A DNA stretch of 39,699 nt from a virus: the IMG/VR virus record IMGVR_UViG_3300032360_000023, positions 1-39,699 of that record. One strand, written 5' to 3'. A program made the translations under genes and the position numbers. Shown here piece after piece: positions 1 through 6,999 of this stretch. The notes under the pieces were generated by a model. The model did not search any database and was not told the origin of the DNA. It saw only the letters and a list, made by a program, of their open reading frames with translations. The first letter of the stretch is position 1. The number at the start of each line of letters is the position of its first letter.

Positions 1-68
1 CGCAGGTACCGTCTACATTCTAGATACAGGTACGATTGGGAGTAAATCCTCGGAGCAGCCGATCCACA
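1..68 (+). ncRNA. Folded RNA element, copy 1 (5' end cut by window)
   Basis: This stretch ends with GGAGCAGCCGATCCACA (52-68), which is repeated exactly at 274-290. Inside it, GTACC (6-10) can pair with GGTAC (28-32), and TCTA with TAGA lies within that stem, so it folds as nested hairpins. Copy 2 has the same nested layout with a different stem sequence. The partner of the 3' strand would lie before base 1. No open reading frame covers it. I do not recognise the family. The CCACA end resembles the 3' ends of the tmRNA and of the 21882 hairpin in this window, so a tRNA-like origin is possible but unproven. Confidence 0.4.
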
Positions 69-98
69 CATCAATTAGATATCCTCCATCCGGATAGG

Positions 99-133
99 CC
101 TAATGCTTGGATGGCTCAGTTGAGTGCATTAGG
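99..133 (+). other. Perfect 8-bp hairpin beside tRNA-Gly
   Basis: CCTAATGC (99-106) is the exact reverse complement of GCATTAGG (126-133). The loop holds a second small hairpin (CTCA-GT-TGAG). A further ATCC/GGAT hairpin lies just before it (80-95). No U-tract follows, so it is not a simple intrinsic terminator. It lies between the two copies of the folded element and eight bases before tRNA-Gly, so it may be part of a larger processed transcript. Confidence 0.4.
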
Positions 134-140
134 TCACATT

Positions 141-211
141 GCGAGTATCGTATAGCGGTAATACCCCAGCCTTCCAAGCTGGTGACGTCAGTTCGATTCT
201 GTCTACTCGCT
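141..211 (+). tRNA. tRNA-Gly (UCC)
   Basis: A cloverleaf can be drawn. The acceptor is GCGAGTA/TACTCGC (7 bp). The anticodon arm is CCAGC-CUUCCAA-GCUGG, with U33 and anticodon UCC, reading GGA glycine codons. The T arm is GTCAG-TTCGATT-CTGTC with one U-U mismatch. The 3' CCA is not encoded. Phage tRNAs often supplement the host pool for codons the phage uses heavily. It is the only canonical tRNA I found in the window. Confidence 0.85.
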
Positions 212-216
212 CAGAC

Positions 217-290
217 ATCGGCTAGCTCCGCAGGATCCCGAACATTTATGTCAAAGGGGTAACGATTCCTCGTGGAGCAGCCGATCCACA
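217..290 (+). ncRNA. Folded RNA element, copy 2, closed by a 12-bp stem
   Basis: ATCGGCTAGCTCC (217-229) pairs with GGAGCAGCCGAT (274-285): 12 base pairs with one bulged A. The enclosed bases hold a nested hairpin (TCCC, ACAT, TT, ATGT, GGGG) and a T-arm-like GGGG-UAACGAUU-CCUC. The last 17 bases match 52-68 exactly. The element starts six bases after tRNA-Gly. It does not fold as a normal tRNA, because the long stem uses the bases that would form the D and T arms. Function unknown; possible explanations are a tRNA-derived remnant or part of a large phage RNA. Confidence 0.4.
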
Positions 291-820
291 TCAGGTACAT
301 TTCTTATACAGTTAATATCACTTCTTGATACTAACGGACTACGTAATATAATATAATTCATGGGGATGCTTAATCTATAACAGTAATTCATGGATAGTAA
401 CAGCTATTCATACATACTTGGTCATTAATGACTATGCTAGTGTGACTAACCCCCGATCCTACAGATGTATCCCCCAATACAATATCTGGGATATGCAATT
501 CCTCTAAATACCCTCCCACCCTATTAGAGAGTACCCCGCCTATAGTTATATACGCGCTGGGATGTGTGGTCCCAATACCAGCTACGTAAGCAGCTCCACG
601 CACAAAGTGTAGCATCTTTTTTAATACTTGTAATACGTATAGGCATGAAATATATTATAATGATACTGATCTCTTCTATGCGCGTGTTCGTGTCGACTTT
701 TTCGGCGCGGCGCATACCTCTAAGTGAGCGCTAATATATATGTCATTTTGTCATACTATATATACAATTAGCCCTATGCGCAGAGGCCTAGAGCATTTAG
801 ATCAAGGTGTGGTTTAAGCG
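291..820. other. Non-coding stretch of about 530 bases
   Basis: I see no convincing gene. Short reverse-strand frames at 388-715 have no ribosome-binding site and no recognisable motif, and everything else in the window is on the + strand. The stretch contains AATTCATGG twice, an inverted repeat TATGCGC (675-681)/GCGCATA (708-714), and one copy of a TGTCATTTTGTCAT element at 741-754 that recurs before hsp20. It probably holds control sequences for the genes starting at 821. Confidence 0.4.
741..754 (+). promoter_or_regulatory. TGTCAT-W-TTGTCAT direct-repeat element, copy A
   Basis: TGTCATTTTGTCAT is two TGTCAT units spaced by two bases. The same 14 bases occur at 13321-13334, and a one-base variant occurs at 13300-13313. 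All three copies are in non-coding DNA, which suggests a protein-binding site. It stands about 65 bases before the HTH gene at 821. Confidence 0.45.
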
Positions 821-1123
821 ATGGGACACTATTTGCGGCGGAAGGAGATAGCAGAGCTGCTCTCGGTCAATATCCAGACGGTAGATAGGTGGCGCAGGGA
901 GGATGGACTACCGTTCTATAAGTTTGGAGCGACCACTAACGGTGCTATACGGTTCGTGTTGGACGAGGTTAAGGAGTGGGCAGAGCGGCGCAAGCACAAC
1001 GCTGGCATGCAGAGCTATACGTTACCGAGAACGAGTGGATTCGAGCCCAAGGATCCCCCTGATGAGGATACGGAAGAGTGGCATAGCGGTGATGAGGATT
1101 ACCTACCCCCAGAGATATACTAA
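821..1123 (+). CDS. Helix-turn-helix DNA-binding protein (MerR/excisionase-like)
   Basis: This 100-residue protein has a winged-helix HTH_17-type N-terminal half. Residues 5-28 carry the helix-turn-helix (LRRKEIAELLSVNIQTVDRW), and residues 33-55 give the wing and the IRF-x5-VKEW ending typical of excisionase and small MerR-like proteins. The C-terminal 40 residues are acidic and look disordered. The start is preceded by a weak ribosome-binding site. It is monocistronic, followed by a promoter at 1150. It could be a transcription regulator, an excisionase-like architectural protein or a terminase-small-subunit-like protein. No integrase is nearby, so I favour a regulator. Confidence 0.65.
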   Translation: MGHYLRRKEIAELLSVNIQTVDRWRREDGLPFYKFGATTNGAIRFVLDEVKEWAERRKHNAGMQSYTLPRTSGFEPKDPPDEDTEEWHSGDEDYLPPEIY

Positions 1124-1149
1124 AATAGTTTCATATTTGTTAAAATAGT

Positions 1150-1186
1150 CCTTTCATCTTAAGCGCAGAAGGCTTATATTCTAATA
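1150..1186 (+). promoter_or_regulatory. Phage promoter motif, copy P1
   Basis: CCTTT (1150-1154), then 19 bases, then TTATATTCTAATA (1174-1186). The arrangement recurs at 9498, 15304 and 21945, always just before a gene. P1 and P2 also share the flanks AAAATAGT and ACAAATACAAA. The downstream box could be a -10 element (TATTCT). There is no TTGACA-like -35 box, so a phage-modified or phage-coded sigma specificity is likely. It would drive the AAA+ gene at 1209. Confidence 0.6.
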
Positions 1187-1208
1187 ACAAATACAAAAGA
1201 GGTTACAA

Positions 1209-2387
1209 ATGATCAAATATTACAATCAACCATTACCAGACAATACAAAGGTTGTCACAGTATCTATGCACGGCACACGCTACGTGGCCACAGATGTTGA
1301 CGGTAATAAGGTTAAGGTCCCTGGGCATAGACGCAAAGAGGCCTTTGAGAACAGCTGCGCTATAGCCGAGATAGAAGGCTCTACGGGCAGGAAGTTCTGG
1401 CGTCCCGTACCAATGGACGTATTCAATGCAGCTGCTAATATACCGGTTGCGGTTCCTGCAGTTGAAGTACCCAGCGACCATGCTGAAGTACTTAATTTCA
1501 TACACACTTCCTACAGTCTCAAACCGGGTACCCTGGTGATGAATGAGCTGAAGTGGAAGTACCTCGTCAGATCAGCTGTCAGAGGTAAGAATATTATGAT
1601 GACTGGTCCTGCTGGTTGTGGTAAGACTATGGCTGCTAAGGCCCTGGTTACCGCGATGGACAGACCAGATTTCTATTTTAACCTGGGTGCTACTCAGGAT
1701 CCCCGTGCTACCCTAATCGGTAACACTCATTTCAACAAGGAGTCAGGGACGTACTTCACCGAGAGTACCTTCGTTAAGGCTATTAAAACCCCTAACGCAG
1801 TGATACTTCTGGACGAGCTCTCTAGGGCACATCCAGACGCGTGGAACATCCTGATGACAGTCCTTGACGAAGGTCAGAGATACCTTCGGTTGGATGAGGC
1901 TGAGGGACAGGAAATAATTAAAGTTGCCGATGGCGTAACCTTCGTGGCTACAGCCAATATAGGTAACGAATACACCTCGACCAGAGTGATGGACAAGGCT
2001 CTCGTAGATAGGTTCACACAGATAGAGATGGATGTCCTGGATAAGGCTCAAGAGGGGGGCCTCTTAAGAGCCCTATACCCTGCGGTCGATGAGACTATCA
2101 TAGATAACCTGGCTGAGGTAAGCCATATAACACGTATAGAGAGTCACGGTGATGAGGGCCGCCTAACCACTCACGTTTCTACGCGAACTGCGGTTGAAGC
2201 AGCCTCCCTGCTGCACGATGGATTTAGCTTGGCAGAAGCTGCTGAGGTGACCATCCTCCCACGGTTCGATGCTACTGGTGGTCTAGAGTCCGAGAGGACC
2301 TACGTGAAGCAGGTGCTCCAGAAGTTCACCGATGACGGTGGTTCTGATGATCTGTTCACTGACGCTGAGGTGGAGGCTGAGGGCTAA
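1209..2387 (+). CDS. MoxR/CobS-like AAA+ ATPase
   Basis: This 392-residue AAA+ ATPase has Walker A GPAGCGKT (133-140), Walker B ILLDE (199-203), sensor-1 Asn in TAN (248-250) and an arginine finger in the DRF motif (267-269). The first 100 residues form a separate N-terminal domain, and the C-terminus is acidic. The family resembles the CobS-like and MoxR proteins common in marine T4-like phages. In hosts, CobS is the ATPase part of aerobic cobaltochelatase, and MoxR proteins act as chaperones for metal or cofactor insertion. No CobT/CobN-like partner is visible, so a MoxR-type remodelling role is equally possible. It has a good ribosome-binding site (GAGG) and follows promoter P1. Confidence 0.85.
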   Translation: MIKYYNQPLPDNTKVVTVSMHGTRYVATDVDGNKVKVPGHRRKEAFENSCAIAEIEGSTGRKFWRPVPMDVFNAAANIPVAVPAVEVPSDHAEVLNFIHTSYSLKPGTLVMNELKWKYLVRSAVRGKNIMMTGPAGCGKTMAAKALVTAMDRPDFYFNLGATQDPRATLIGNTHFNKESGTYFTESTFVKAIKTPNAVILLDELSRAHPDAWNILMTVLDEGQRYLRLDEAEGQEIIKVADGVTFVATANIGNEYTSTRVMDKALVDRFTQIEMDVLDKAQEGGLLRALYPAVDETIIDNLAEVSHITRIESHGDEGRLTTHVSTRTAVEAASLLHDGFSLAEAAEVTILPRFDATGGLESERTYVKQVLQKFTDDGGSDDLFTDAEVEAEG

Positions 2388-2410
2388 ATGATTAACTGGG
2401 TATGTAACCT

Positions 2411-2532
2411 CCCCGCCGGGTGTTGGCCTTCGGGCTCCGGCGGGCCACCCGGAAGCTTCTACGGAAGATTCCCCTATAAGTGCTTTCGTGCGGAAATGAC
2501 GGCACTTAAAGGTTTTGTTTAACCGCTCGGGG
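2411..2532 (+). ncRNA. G+C-rich structured RNA of unknown family
   Basis: These 120 bases are far richer in G+C than their surroundings and fold well. CCCCG (2411-2415) pairs with CGGGG (2528-2532) and closes a multi-arm structure. Arm 1 is CCGGGTG/CACCCGG (2416-2422/2446-2452) around a UUCG-capped GCC/GGC hairpin. Arm 2 is CTTC-TACG-GAAG. Arm 3 is AAGTGC/GCACTT with an inner TTTC/GAAA. Arm 4 is GGTT/AACC. CCGCCGG (2413-2419) can instead pair with CCGGCGG (2437-2443), so two exclusive folds compete. Two UNCG-type tetraloops argue for a real RNA. I cannot match it to a known riboswitch or ribozyme. Confidence 0.5.
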
Positions 2533-2582
2533 TAGTTTTCTTGAAACTGAACTTTTGCACTAGGTTTCTTATATATATTAAT

Positions 2583-2612
2583 AAAGGGTTATACCCTTTC
2601 AAAGATTTTTTA
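2583..2612 (+). terminator. Intrinsic terminator-like hairpin
   Basis: AAAGGGT (2583-2589) pairs with ACCCTTT (2593-2599) over a three-base loop. A T-rich tract (GATTTTTTAA) begins five bases later. The gap between stem and T-run is longer than ideal. It would end transcripts carrying the structured RNA before the tRNA-like gene. Confidence 0.5.
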
Positions 2613-2615
2613 ATA

Positions 2616-2698
2616 GCAGTATCTGATCGTACCTCAATTGGGAGGCCATACGCCCGGACGTGCCTGGTGGGTTCGAGTCCTATACGGTCTGATGCTGC
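2616..2698 (+). ncRNA. tRNA-like RNA with a 16-bp closing stem
   Basis: The first 16 bases (2616-2631) pair with the last 16 (2683-2698), with a single U-U mismatch and two G-U pairs. Inside are a D-arm-like CCTC-AATTGG-GAGG (2632-2645) and a perfect T-loop, GGG-TTCGAGT-CC (2669-2680). The middle arm (TACG-CCCGGA-CGTG) has only six loop bases and no U33, so it is not a working anticodon arm in this reading. It may be a decayed tRNA, a tRNA mimic or an unusual tRNA. The stem is too long and continuous for a normal acceptor. Confidence 0.5.
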
Positions 2699-2718
2699 TT
2701 AAGTTTAAGGAGATTGAT

Positions 2719-2835
2719 ATGATTCAAGAATGGTTAAGGAAGACTAGGTCGTTACGACACGATGTCTATGAGGTTTTAATATGGGTTGTTGCCATTGGTG
2801 TGGCTGCCTGCTATATAATAAAGGAGTTGTCATGA
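2719..2835 (+). CDS. Small single-pass membrane protein
   Basis: This 38-residue protein starts at an ATG with TAAGGAGA upstream. An in-frame ATG at 2638 lies inside the tRNA-like RNA and is not a likely start. The N-terminal half is basic, and residues 20-35 (VLIWVVAIGVAACYII) form one membrane helix. It overlaps the next gene by four bases. Function unknown. Confidence 0.6.
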   Translation: MIQEWLRKTRSLRHDVYEVLIWVVAIGVAACYIIKELS

Positions 2836-3029
2836 AATTCAAAGGAATTGATTTTACAGAGATCGTAGATGTCTACGATATACACGGATACGACAGGGAA
2901 GTAGAGATACTTGGCTGCGATCTAGAGACAGGGGCTGAATATTCAGCTGTTGCTATGGAGTCCTGTGGTGAGATAGTTGAGGTGTTTGAGGACACTATAA
3001 CAGAGGAGACTTACGATGCCGTGGACTGA
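2832..3029 (+). CDS. Acidic hypothetical protein
   Basis: This 65-residue protein is strongly acidic and starts at an ATG after AAGGAGTTGTC. It contains no motif I recognise. It looks like one compact alpha/beta domain (the segment FTEIVDVYDIHGYDREVEIL reads as beta strands). It is translationally coupled to its neighbours: four bases of overlap upstream and 14 downstream. Confidence 0.65.
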   Translation: MKFKGIDFTEIVDVYDIHGYDREVEILGCDLETGAEYSAVAMESCGEIVEVFEDTITEETYDAVD

Positions 3030-3108
3030 TATAGCAGTTAGTGTTATAGCGTTAGTATTCTTACTATCAGGTATAGCGTCAATGTATTGGGGGTTAAGAG
3101 ATGAGTAA
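3016..3108 (+). CDS. Very small membrane protein
   Basis: This 30-residue frame starts inside the end of the previous gene and ends in the overlap ATGAGTAA with the next. Residues 5-24 are one hydrophobic helix (IAVSVIALVFLLSGIASMYW), followed by a charged RDE tail. The tight coupling on both sides supports expression. Function unknown. Confidence 0.5.
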   Translation: MPWTDIAVSVIALVFLLSGIASMYWGLRDE

Positions 3109-3595
3109 TCGTGTATACTACAGCTGGGAGGATGTTAATGAATATGTTAATGAGTTATCTAAAAAAATTAAAGAGGGCGACAGTGTCTGTGGTGAGGAGT
3201 TTGTTGGTATCTATGGGGTGCCAAGAGGAGGCGTTATACTCGCTGTTATACTCAGTCACCGTCTTGATATACCCTATCTTACAAGTCTTGATGTTGGTCG
3301 TGGTGGGAATGGTCTGCTTATTGTTGATGACATAGCAGATACAGGTCATACTATTGAGCGGCTTTCACGCGTGTACGATACAGCTACGTTCGCTACGATA
3401 GACTATAATAAAGAGGACAGCGTCGTTGAGCCTACACATTGGATCAACAACAAGGGTACTGACGATTGGATAGTCTATCCGTGGGAGAACACAGATAGCG
3501 AGGAGATACAGGACTATCTTACTGAGCCCATGATGGTCGGCAATGGTAACATTGTCTCTATGCCAGTAAGGATAAAGAGGAATGAAGGGGTATAG
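3101..3595 (+). CDS. Phosphoribosyltransferase-fold protein
   Basis: This 164-residue protein has the type I PRTase core. The PRPP-binding loop is VDDIADTGHT (75-84), with the hydrophobic strand LLIV before it. GVPRGGVILAVILS (39-52) supplies the pyrophosphate loop. The family transfers ribose-5-phosphate between PRPP and a base or amide. The hood region that sets the base is too divergent to assign. The C-terminal WIVYPWE motif is common in xanthine/hypoxanthine-type PRTases. In a phage it probably serves nucleotide salvage. It overlaps genes on both sides. Confidence 0.8.
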   Translation: MSNRVYYSWEDVNEYVNELSKKIKEGDSVCGEEFVGIYGVPRGGVILAVILSHRLDIPYLTSLDVGRGGNGLLIVDDIADTGHTIERLSRVYDTATFATIDYNKEDSVVEPTHWINNKGTDDWIVYPWENTDSEEIQDYLTEPMMVGNGNIVSMPVRIKRNEGV

Positions 3596-3857
3596 CAGCC
3601 AGAACAATAGAGTAGAGTGGCTGTTTAAGCTTTGCCAAAAGCTTGGCACAAACGGCACTATACCAGCGATGGAAGCTATGGCATTTATGTTAGAACTAGA
3701 TAAGCACAGAGGAGAATTTAGAGAGGGCTTGCTGACCAAGGATGGTATGCAGAGCTGTAACACTATACTGAAATATATTAGATCAAAGTGTAAACGTTCT
3801 GTCATATACAGAGAGGCACCAAACGTATTCAAGGAAGAGTTTAAGATTGAAACATAA
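3582..3857 (+). CDS. Hypothetical protein, mostly helical
   Basis: This 91-residue protein overlaps the end of the PRTase gene by 14 bases and has a ribosome-binding site inside it (AAGAGGA). The sequence is basic at both ends, with two Cys (C18 and a later one) and no recognisable motif. Predicted from sequence to be mainly alpha-helical. Confidence 0.6.
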   Translation: MKGYSSQNNRVEWLFKLCQKLGTNGTIPAMEAMAFMLELDKHRGEFREGLLTKDGMQSCNTILKYIRSKCKRSVIYREAPNVFKEEFKIET

Positions 3858-4071
3858 AGAATCAGAGTATTACAAAGAATTAAAGCGGGGATGGGCAAGT
3901 GACTACTGGACTTGGGAAAGAATTCATAAGATGGGTAGGAACTCTGCTGACGGAGGTGTTAGAATGCTGTGTGAGAAATTAGCTGTTAAGGTAGCTAAGA
4001 AGATACCACTGCTAGATAATGATGTTAGCACACTGAATAGGTTAAGGAAGAGTACGAATGAAACTAGATAG
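3847..4071 (+). CDS. Hypothetical basic protein
   Basis: This 74-residue frame starts at TTG (3847), overlapping the previous stop by 11 bases and preceded by AAGAGTT. It is rich in Lys, Arg and aromatic residues (WASDYWTWERIHKMGR). No family recognised. The start is less sure than for its neighbours because no ATG is available near the overlap. Confidence 0.5.
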   Translation: MKHKESEYYKELKRGWASDYWTWERIHKMGRNSADGGVRMLCEKLAVKVAKKIPLLDNDVSTLNRLRKSTNETR

Positions 4072-4315
4072 GGCATACTTTAAAGAGAAGCATAGCGGAA
4101 AGAAGGCAGATACACAGTATACAGAGTGCTGTAATGCTGATAGGGATAGATACATCTTGAATAAGAATAACAAGGATGACTGGGAATTAATGGAGGAATA
4201 CTGTGAGAAGTCTCTTACTACACACTCATCAGTAGAGAGTATGCAGATTAAGTGCTGTAAGAAGTGTGGCAGGCTGATCAGCTATATCAGCATTCTAAAG
4301 AGGAACAAGATTTAA
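4058..4315 (+). CDS. Cys-rich hypothetical protein
   Basis: This 85-residue protein has two CC pairs and a C-terminal CCKKCG, a possible metal-binding site (C24-C25 with C-C-x2-C near residue 70). It is very basic. It overlaps the previous gene by 14 bases and abuts the next. A small zinc-binding protein is my guess; function unknown. Confidence 0.55.
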   Translation: MKLDRAYFKEKHSGKKADTQYTECCNADRDRYILNKNNKDDWELMEEYCEKSLTTHSSVESMQIKCCKKCGRLISYISILKRNKI

Positions 4316-4771
4316 GTGATACGAATAAAGAGAATATACCCAACGCTGAACGACAAGTATAAGTACGGAGTCGATATGGGACAGAAGGAACTAGCTAACG
4401 ATAGTGCTGCAGTGTACGGAATATACGTCGACGATGAGCTGATGAAGTGGGGTGCTAGTAGGCACGTCAAGGGACGTATGAACGACTATAGAGGCCACAA
4501 CTACGGCAATGATATGTTCGTACGGGAGCAAATACAAGAGGCCCTGAAACAGGGACGATCGGTGTACATAGAGGTATACCTATTCCCAGACTCTAGGATA
4601 AAGGTAGAACAGATGGAGATACACGGCAAGACGCACGACGTAGCGTATATAGACGGCGACTCAACATCCCTAGAGCGTGCGCTTCGAAGCATATCCATCA
4701 GCGAGGGCATGGAAGAACCTTGGGAGAAACAGCCCCGCGGAGATGTTATGTACAGGGATAAAAGGAAATAG
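4316..4771 (+). CDS. GIY-YIG-like protein
   Basis: This 151-residue protein starts at a GTG directly after the previous stop. VYGIYVDDELMKWGAS (33-48) fits the GIY-x10-YIG core in diverged form (GIY at 35-37, KWG at 44-46), followed by conserved-type arginines (R49, R54) and a Tyr. That is the start of a GIY-YIG nuclease fold. A catalytic Glu is not obvious: E109 and E116 are candidates. It could be a homing-type or repair nuclease, or an inactive relative. Confidence 0.5.
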   Translation: MIRIKRIYPTLNDKYKYGVDMGQKELANDSAAVYGIYVDDELMKWGASRHVKGRMNDYRGHNYGNDMFVREQIQEALKQGRSVYIEVYLFPDSRIKVEQMEIHGKTHDVAYIDGDSTSLERALRSISISEGMEEPWEKQPRGDVMYRDKRK

Positions 4772-4804
4772 ATTTAATAGATATGTATTGGTAAGGAGAT
4801 AGTT

Positions 4805-5107
4805 ATGGATTATAATGAGTTGATTACACCTGGGCTTTTGCTGCTCGGTGGATATATACTGGGTAAAATTTCGAACCGCTGGCGAGTGGTTAAGTTGAGT
4901 TTGGAGAGGGACAAGATTAAACAAGAATTAGAAGACAGAAAGAATATACCTCTACCCGATATAGAGGAACTAAGTATTAGTGACCCTACGTTAGCTGAAC
5001 TAGAGCATGTGTTCTTTGTTCTACGTAAAGGAATGAAGCCGCGGTGGGCACCTGAAGACTGGGAGGAAGAAGACTTTCCATTAGATAAACCAGATGCAGA
5101 GGCATGA
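4805..5107 (+). CDS. N-terminally membrane-anchored hypothetical protein
   Basis: This 100-residue protein has AAGGAGATAGTT before the ATG. Residues 6-20 (ITPGLLLLGGYILGK) form one membrane segment, followed by a basic heptad-like helix (26-45) and an acidic tail. The layout suggests a small inner-membrane protein with a cytoplasmic coiled coil. It overlaps the next gene by four bases. Confidence 0.6.
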   Translation: MDYNELITPGLLLLGGYILGKISNRWRVVKLSLERDKIKQELEDRKNIPLPDIEELSISDPTLAELEHVFFVLRKGMKPRWAPEDWEEEDFPLDKPDAEA

Positions 5108-5343
5108 AAGAGAATGTTACATATAATAGACCTAACAACTCTGTTATGGTACGAACTAACGGAGATGAGATATTTGTAATATGCGAGAAGGAAGAACAAA
5201 TGGATAGGGTTGTTGAGAAACTTACAACAGATACATGCAAACTAGCAGGCTATGAAGAATGGGATGAAGGTGAAGACATGAAGTGGATACTAAAGTTCCT
5301 AGTCATAGATGGTGATTATGAGATCACACCGGAGTATAATTAG
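5104..5343 (+). CDS. Hypothetical acidic protein
   Basis: This 79-residue protein starts in an ATGA overlap with the previous gene and ends directly before the LamG gene. The pattern of short strands (NNSVMVRTNGDEIFVICEKE) suggests a small alpha/beta fold. No family recognised. Confidence 0.6.
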   Translation: MKENVTYNRPNNSVMVRTNGDEIFVICEKEEQMDRVVEKLTTDTCKLAGYEEWDEGEDMKWILKFLVIDGDYEITPEYN

Positions 5344-6066
5344 ATGGCTGGATACGGAGGTACCTCAGGTGTAGTAAGGGATGGTTTAGTATTCGGTGTA
5401 GATGCTGCTGATAAGAACAGCTATCCAGGAAGAATCACAGATTGGGATGACATAGTTGGTTCTAGTCATGGTGATCTTATCGGTGGAGGTGGTCCAACAT
5501 ACAGCAGTAATAACAATGGCTACTACACGTTCGACGGTAATGACGATGAGATAGACTTTACTGCACATAAGTGGACAGCATACGCAGATAATTTCACTAT
5601 AGAGTTCTGGTGTAAGCCAACAACAACACATGAGATAGATACTCAAAGTAATAGTAGTACTACAGGAACAAGTGGACAGAAATACATGTGGTATCCGTAT
5701 CACGCAAGTTCTAACTCTGGCATAGGCATCTCGTTAGGGACAAACGGCATAAGCATCTATGAGCACGGTGATAGCTATATGCCCCCAATTGCAGTCTGGT
5801 CAGGAACAGTTAGCAGTGCCTTATTCTCTCATGTAGTCATTACTTACACAGCAAAGCAAGGAAGGATTTATTTAAACGGTGTCTTAGAACACACTGGACT
5901 AACAAGCACTAAATCAACTGTGTGGCTTGGGATGCAGCAAGCAGGTGAGATGGGTTACGGCGATTGGGCTGGAGATATAGCACTAATAAGAGCTTATAAT
6001 AGGCCGTTGACGCTAGCTGAGATACAATCTAATTTTAACGCACACAGACATAGGTTTGGAATATAA
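5344..6066 (+). CDS. LamG/concanavalin A-like virion protein 1
   Basis: This 240-residue protein begins with a Gly-rich leader, then LVFGVDAADKNSYPG and a LamG-type jelly roll. The features are TFDGNDDEIDF, FTIEFWCKP, HVVITYTAKQGRIYLNGVL and a closing IALIRAYNRPLTLAEIQSNF. Such domains bind glycans and are common on phage tails and decorations. It shares the closing RAYNRPLT.AEI.xNFNA motif with the gene at 7000. It overlaps the next gene by one base (TAATGG). Confidence 0.8.
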   Translation: MAGYGGTSGVVRDGLVFGVDAADKNSYPGRITDWDDIVGSSHGDLIGGGGPTYSSNNNGYYTFDGNDDEIDFTAHKWTAYADNFTIEFWCKPTTTHEIDTQSNSSTTGTSGQKYMWYPYHASSNSGIGISLGTNGISIYEHGDSYMPPIAVWSGTVSSALFSHVVITYTAKQGRIYLNGVLEHTGLTSTKSTVWLGMQQAGEMGYGDWAGDIALIRAYNRPLTLAEIQSNFNAHRHRFGI

Positions 6067-6941
6067 TGGCTATTCATCACGGTCCATATAGCGCCGACAG
6101 AGCTGTAGCTGAAACAAAATGGGTAGGGCTTGGATCAACAGCAGCAAATACTAGCTATTTATCCACAGGGATGAGGCAACATAACTCAAATGTCGAAAAG
6201 TATTCCAAATTTGCCGATCATCTAAAATCTTTCATGTGTGCATTTCATCTAACTAGTTTAGCTAATGATGCTTTACTTGTGAGGAATAATCGTTCCGATA
6301 CCGGACAGAATACTTTAAAAATTAAATCTAATGGATCTATAGAATTAACACTTGTACCACAAGGTTCCGGTGCCATAACATGGACAACTGATGCCGGTAC
6401 TGTTGTAACAGGTAAAAACTATATGATTGTTGTTCAATGTTCTGCTTTTAATTCAAGTATCTTATCTAATACTTCAATGTATTTATGTGAAGGTGGGAAT
6501 ACTGTAACAAATTTAACTTCTGGTATGTCTGATGGTGATGGAATTGCTAATCCTGGAAATGGTGGTTATACAAATGCTTCAGGACAATATTGGAGTAGTT
6601 ATGATAGTGCTTCGGCTTTTGGAGCTTATAATTTTGCAGGCCCGATTGGTATCGTGGCTGGTATTCATTACTGGACTGGTGGAATATTAACATTAGCCGC
6701 CATAACTGCACTTTATAATAGTGGTACTCCATTAACGGATCCAGGTACTGCTTCAGGAGATTACACATCTACATTCGCTGGCTACTATTATGATGGTGGA
6801 GACTTTACTGGTTTAAGCGCTCAAACTATAGCGACAAGTACAGAGCTTAATGACATTTCTAATTTTAATTATTTAGCAGGTAGCGGTGGTCCAGAATGTA
6901 CTATGACTACAAATAATGGTCATTCGATAATACATCCTTAA
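6066..6941 (+). CDS. LamG-like virion protein 2
   Basis: This 291-residue protein starts with MAIHHGPYSADRAV, nearly the same leader as the protein at 7000. The body has the strand pattern of a concanavalin A-like domain (FMCAFHLTSLANDALLVRN, YMIVVQCSAFNSS, GIHYWTGGILTLAAITALYN). It lacks the clear closing NFNA motif of its neighbours and has a divergent C-terminal extension of about 50 residues. Probably a glycan-binding structural protein. Confidence 0.7.
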   Translation: MAIHHGPYSADRAVAETKWVGLGSTAANTSYLSTGMRQHNSNVEKYSKFADHLKSFMCAFHLTSLANDALLVRNNRSDTGQNTLKIKSNGSIELTLVPQGSGAITWTTDAGTVVTGKNYMIVVQCSAFNSSILSNTSMYLCEGGNTVTNLTSGMSDGDGIANPGNGGYTNASGQYWSSYDSASAFGAYNFAGPIGIVAGIHYWTGGILTLAAITALYNSGTPLTDPGTASGDYTSTFAGYYYDGGDFTGLSAQTIATSTELNDISNFNYLAGSGGPECTMTTNNGHSIIHP

Positions 6942-6999
6942 GGGAATATATGTTAATAACAATAGAACAAACAAACAATCATAGGTACGAGGCATAGAT

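Noticed and set aside
217-290. tRNA-Sec candidate
   Set aside because: The long stem recalled the 13-bp acceptor/T helix of tRNA-Sec, but there is no UCA anticodon arm and the T arm is not in the right place.
388-715. Two overlapping reverse-strand frames
   Set aside because: No ribosome-binding site, no recognisable motif, and all supported genes are on the + strand. They look like chance frames in non-coding DNA.
1057-1075. CTGATGAG as a hammerhead ribozyme core
   Set aside because: It lies inside the HTH gene, and the needed CGAAA and flanking stems are not found.
2638-2718. Upstream extension of the small membrane protein gene
   Set aside because: It would be coded inside the tRNA-like RNA. 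The ATG at 2719 has a proper ribosome-binding site.
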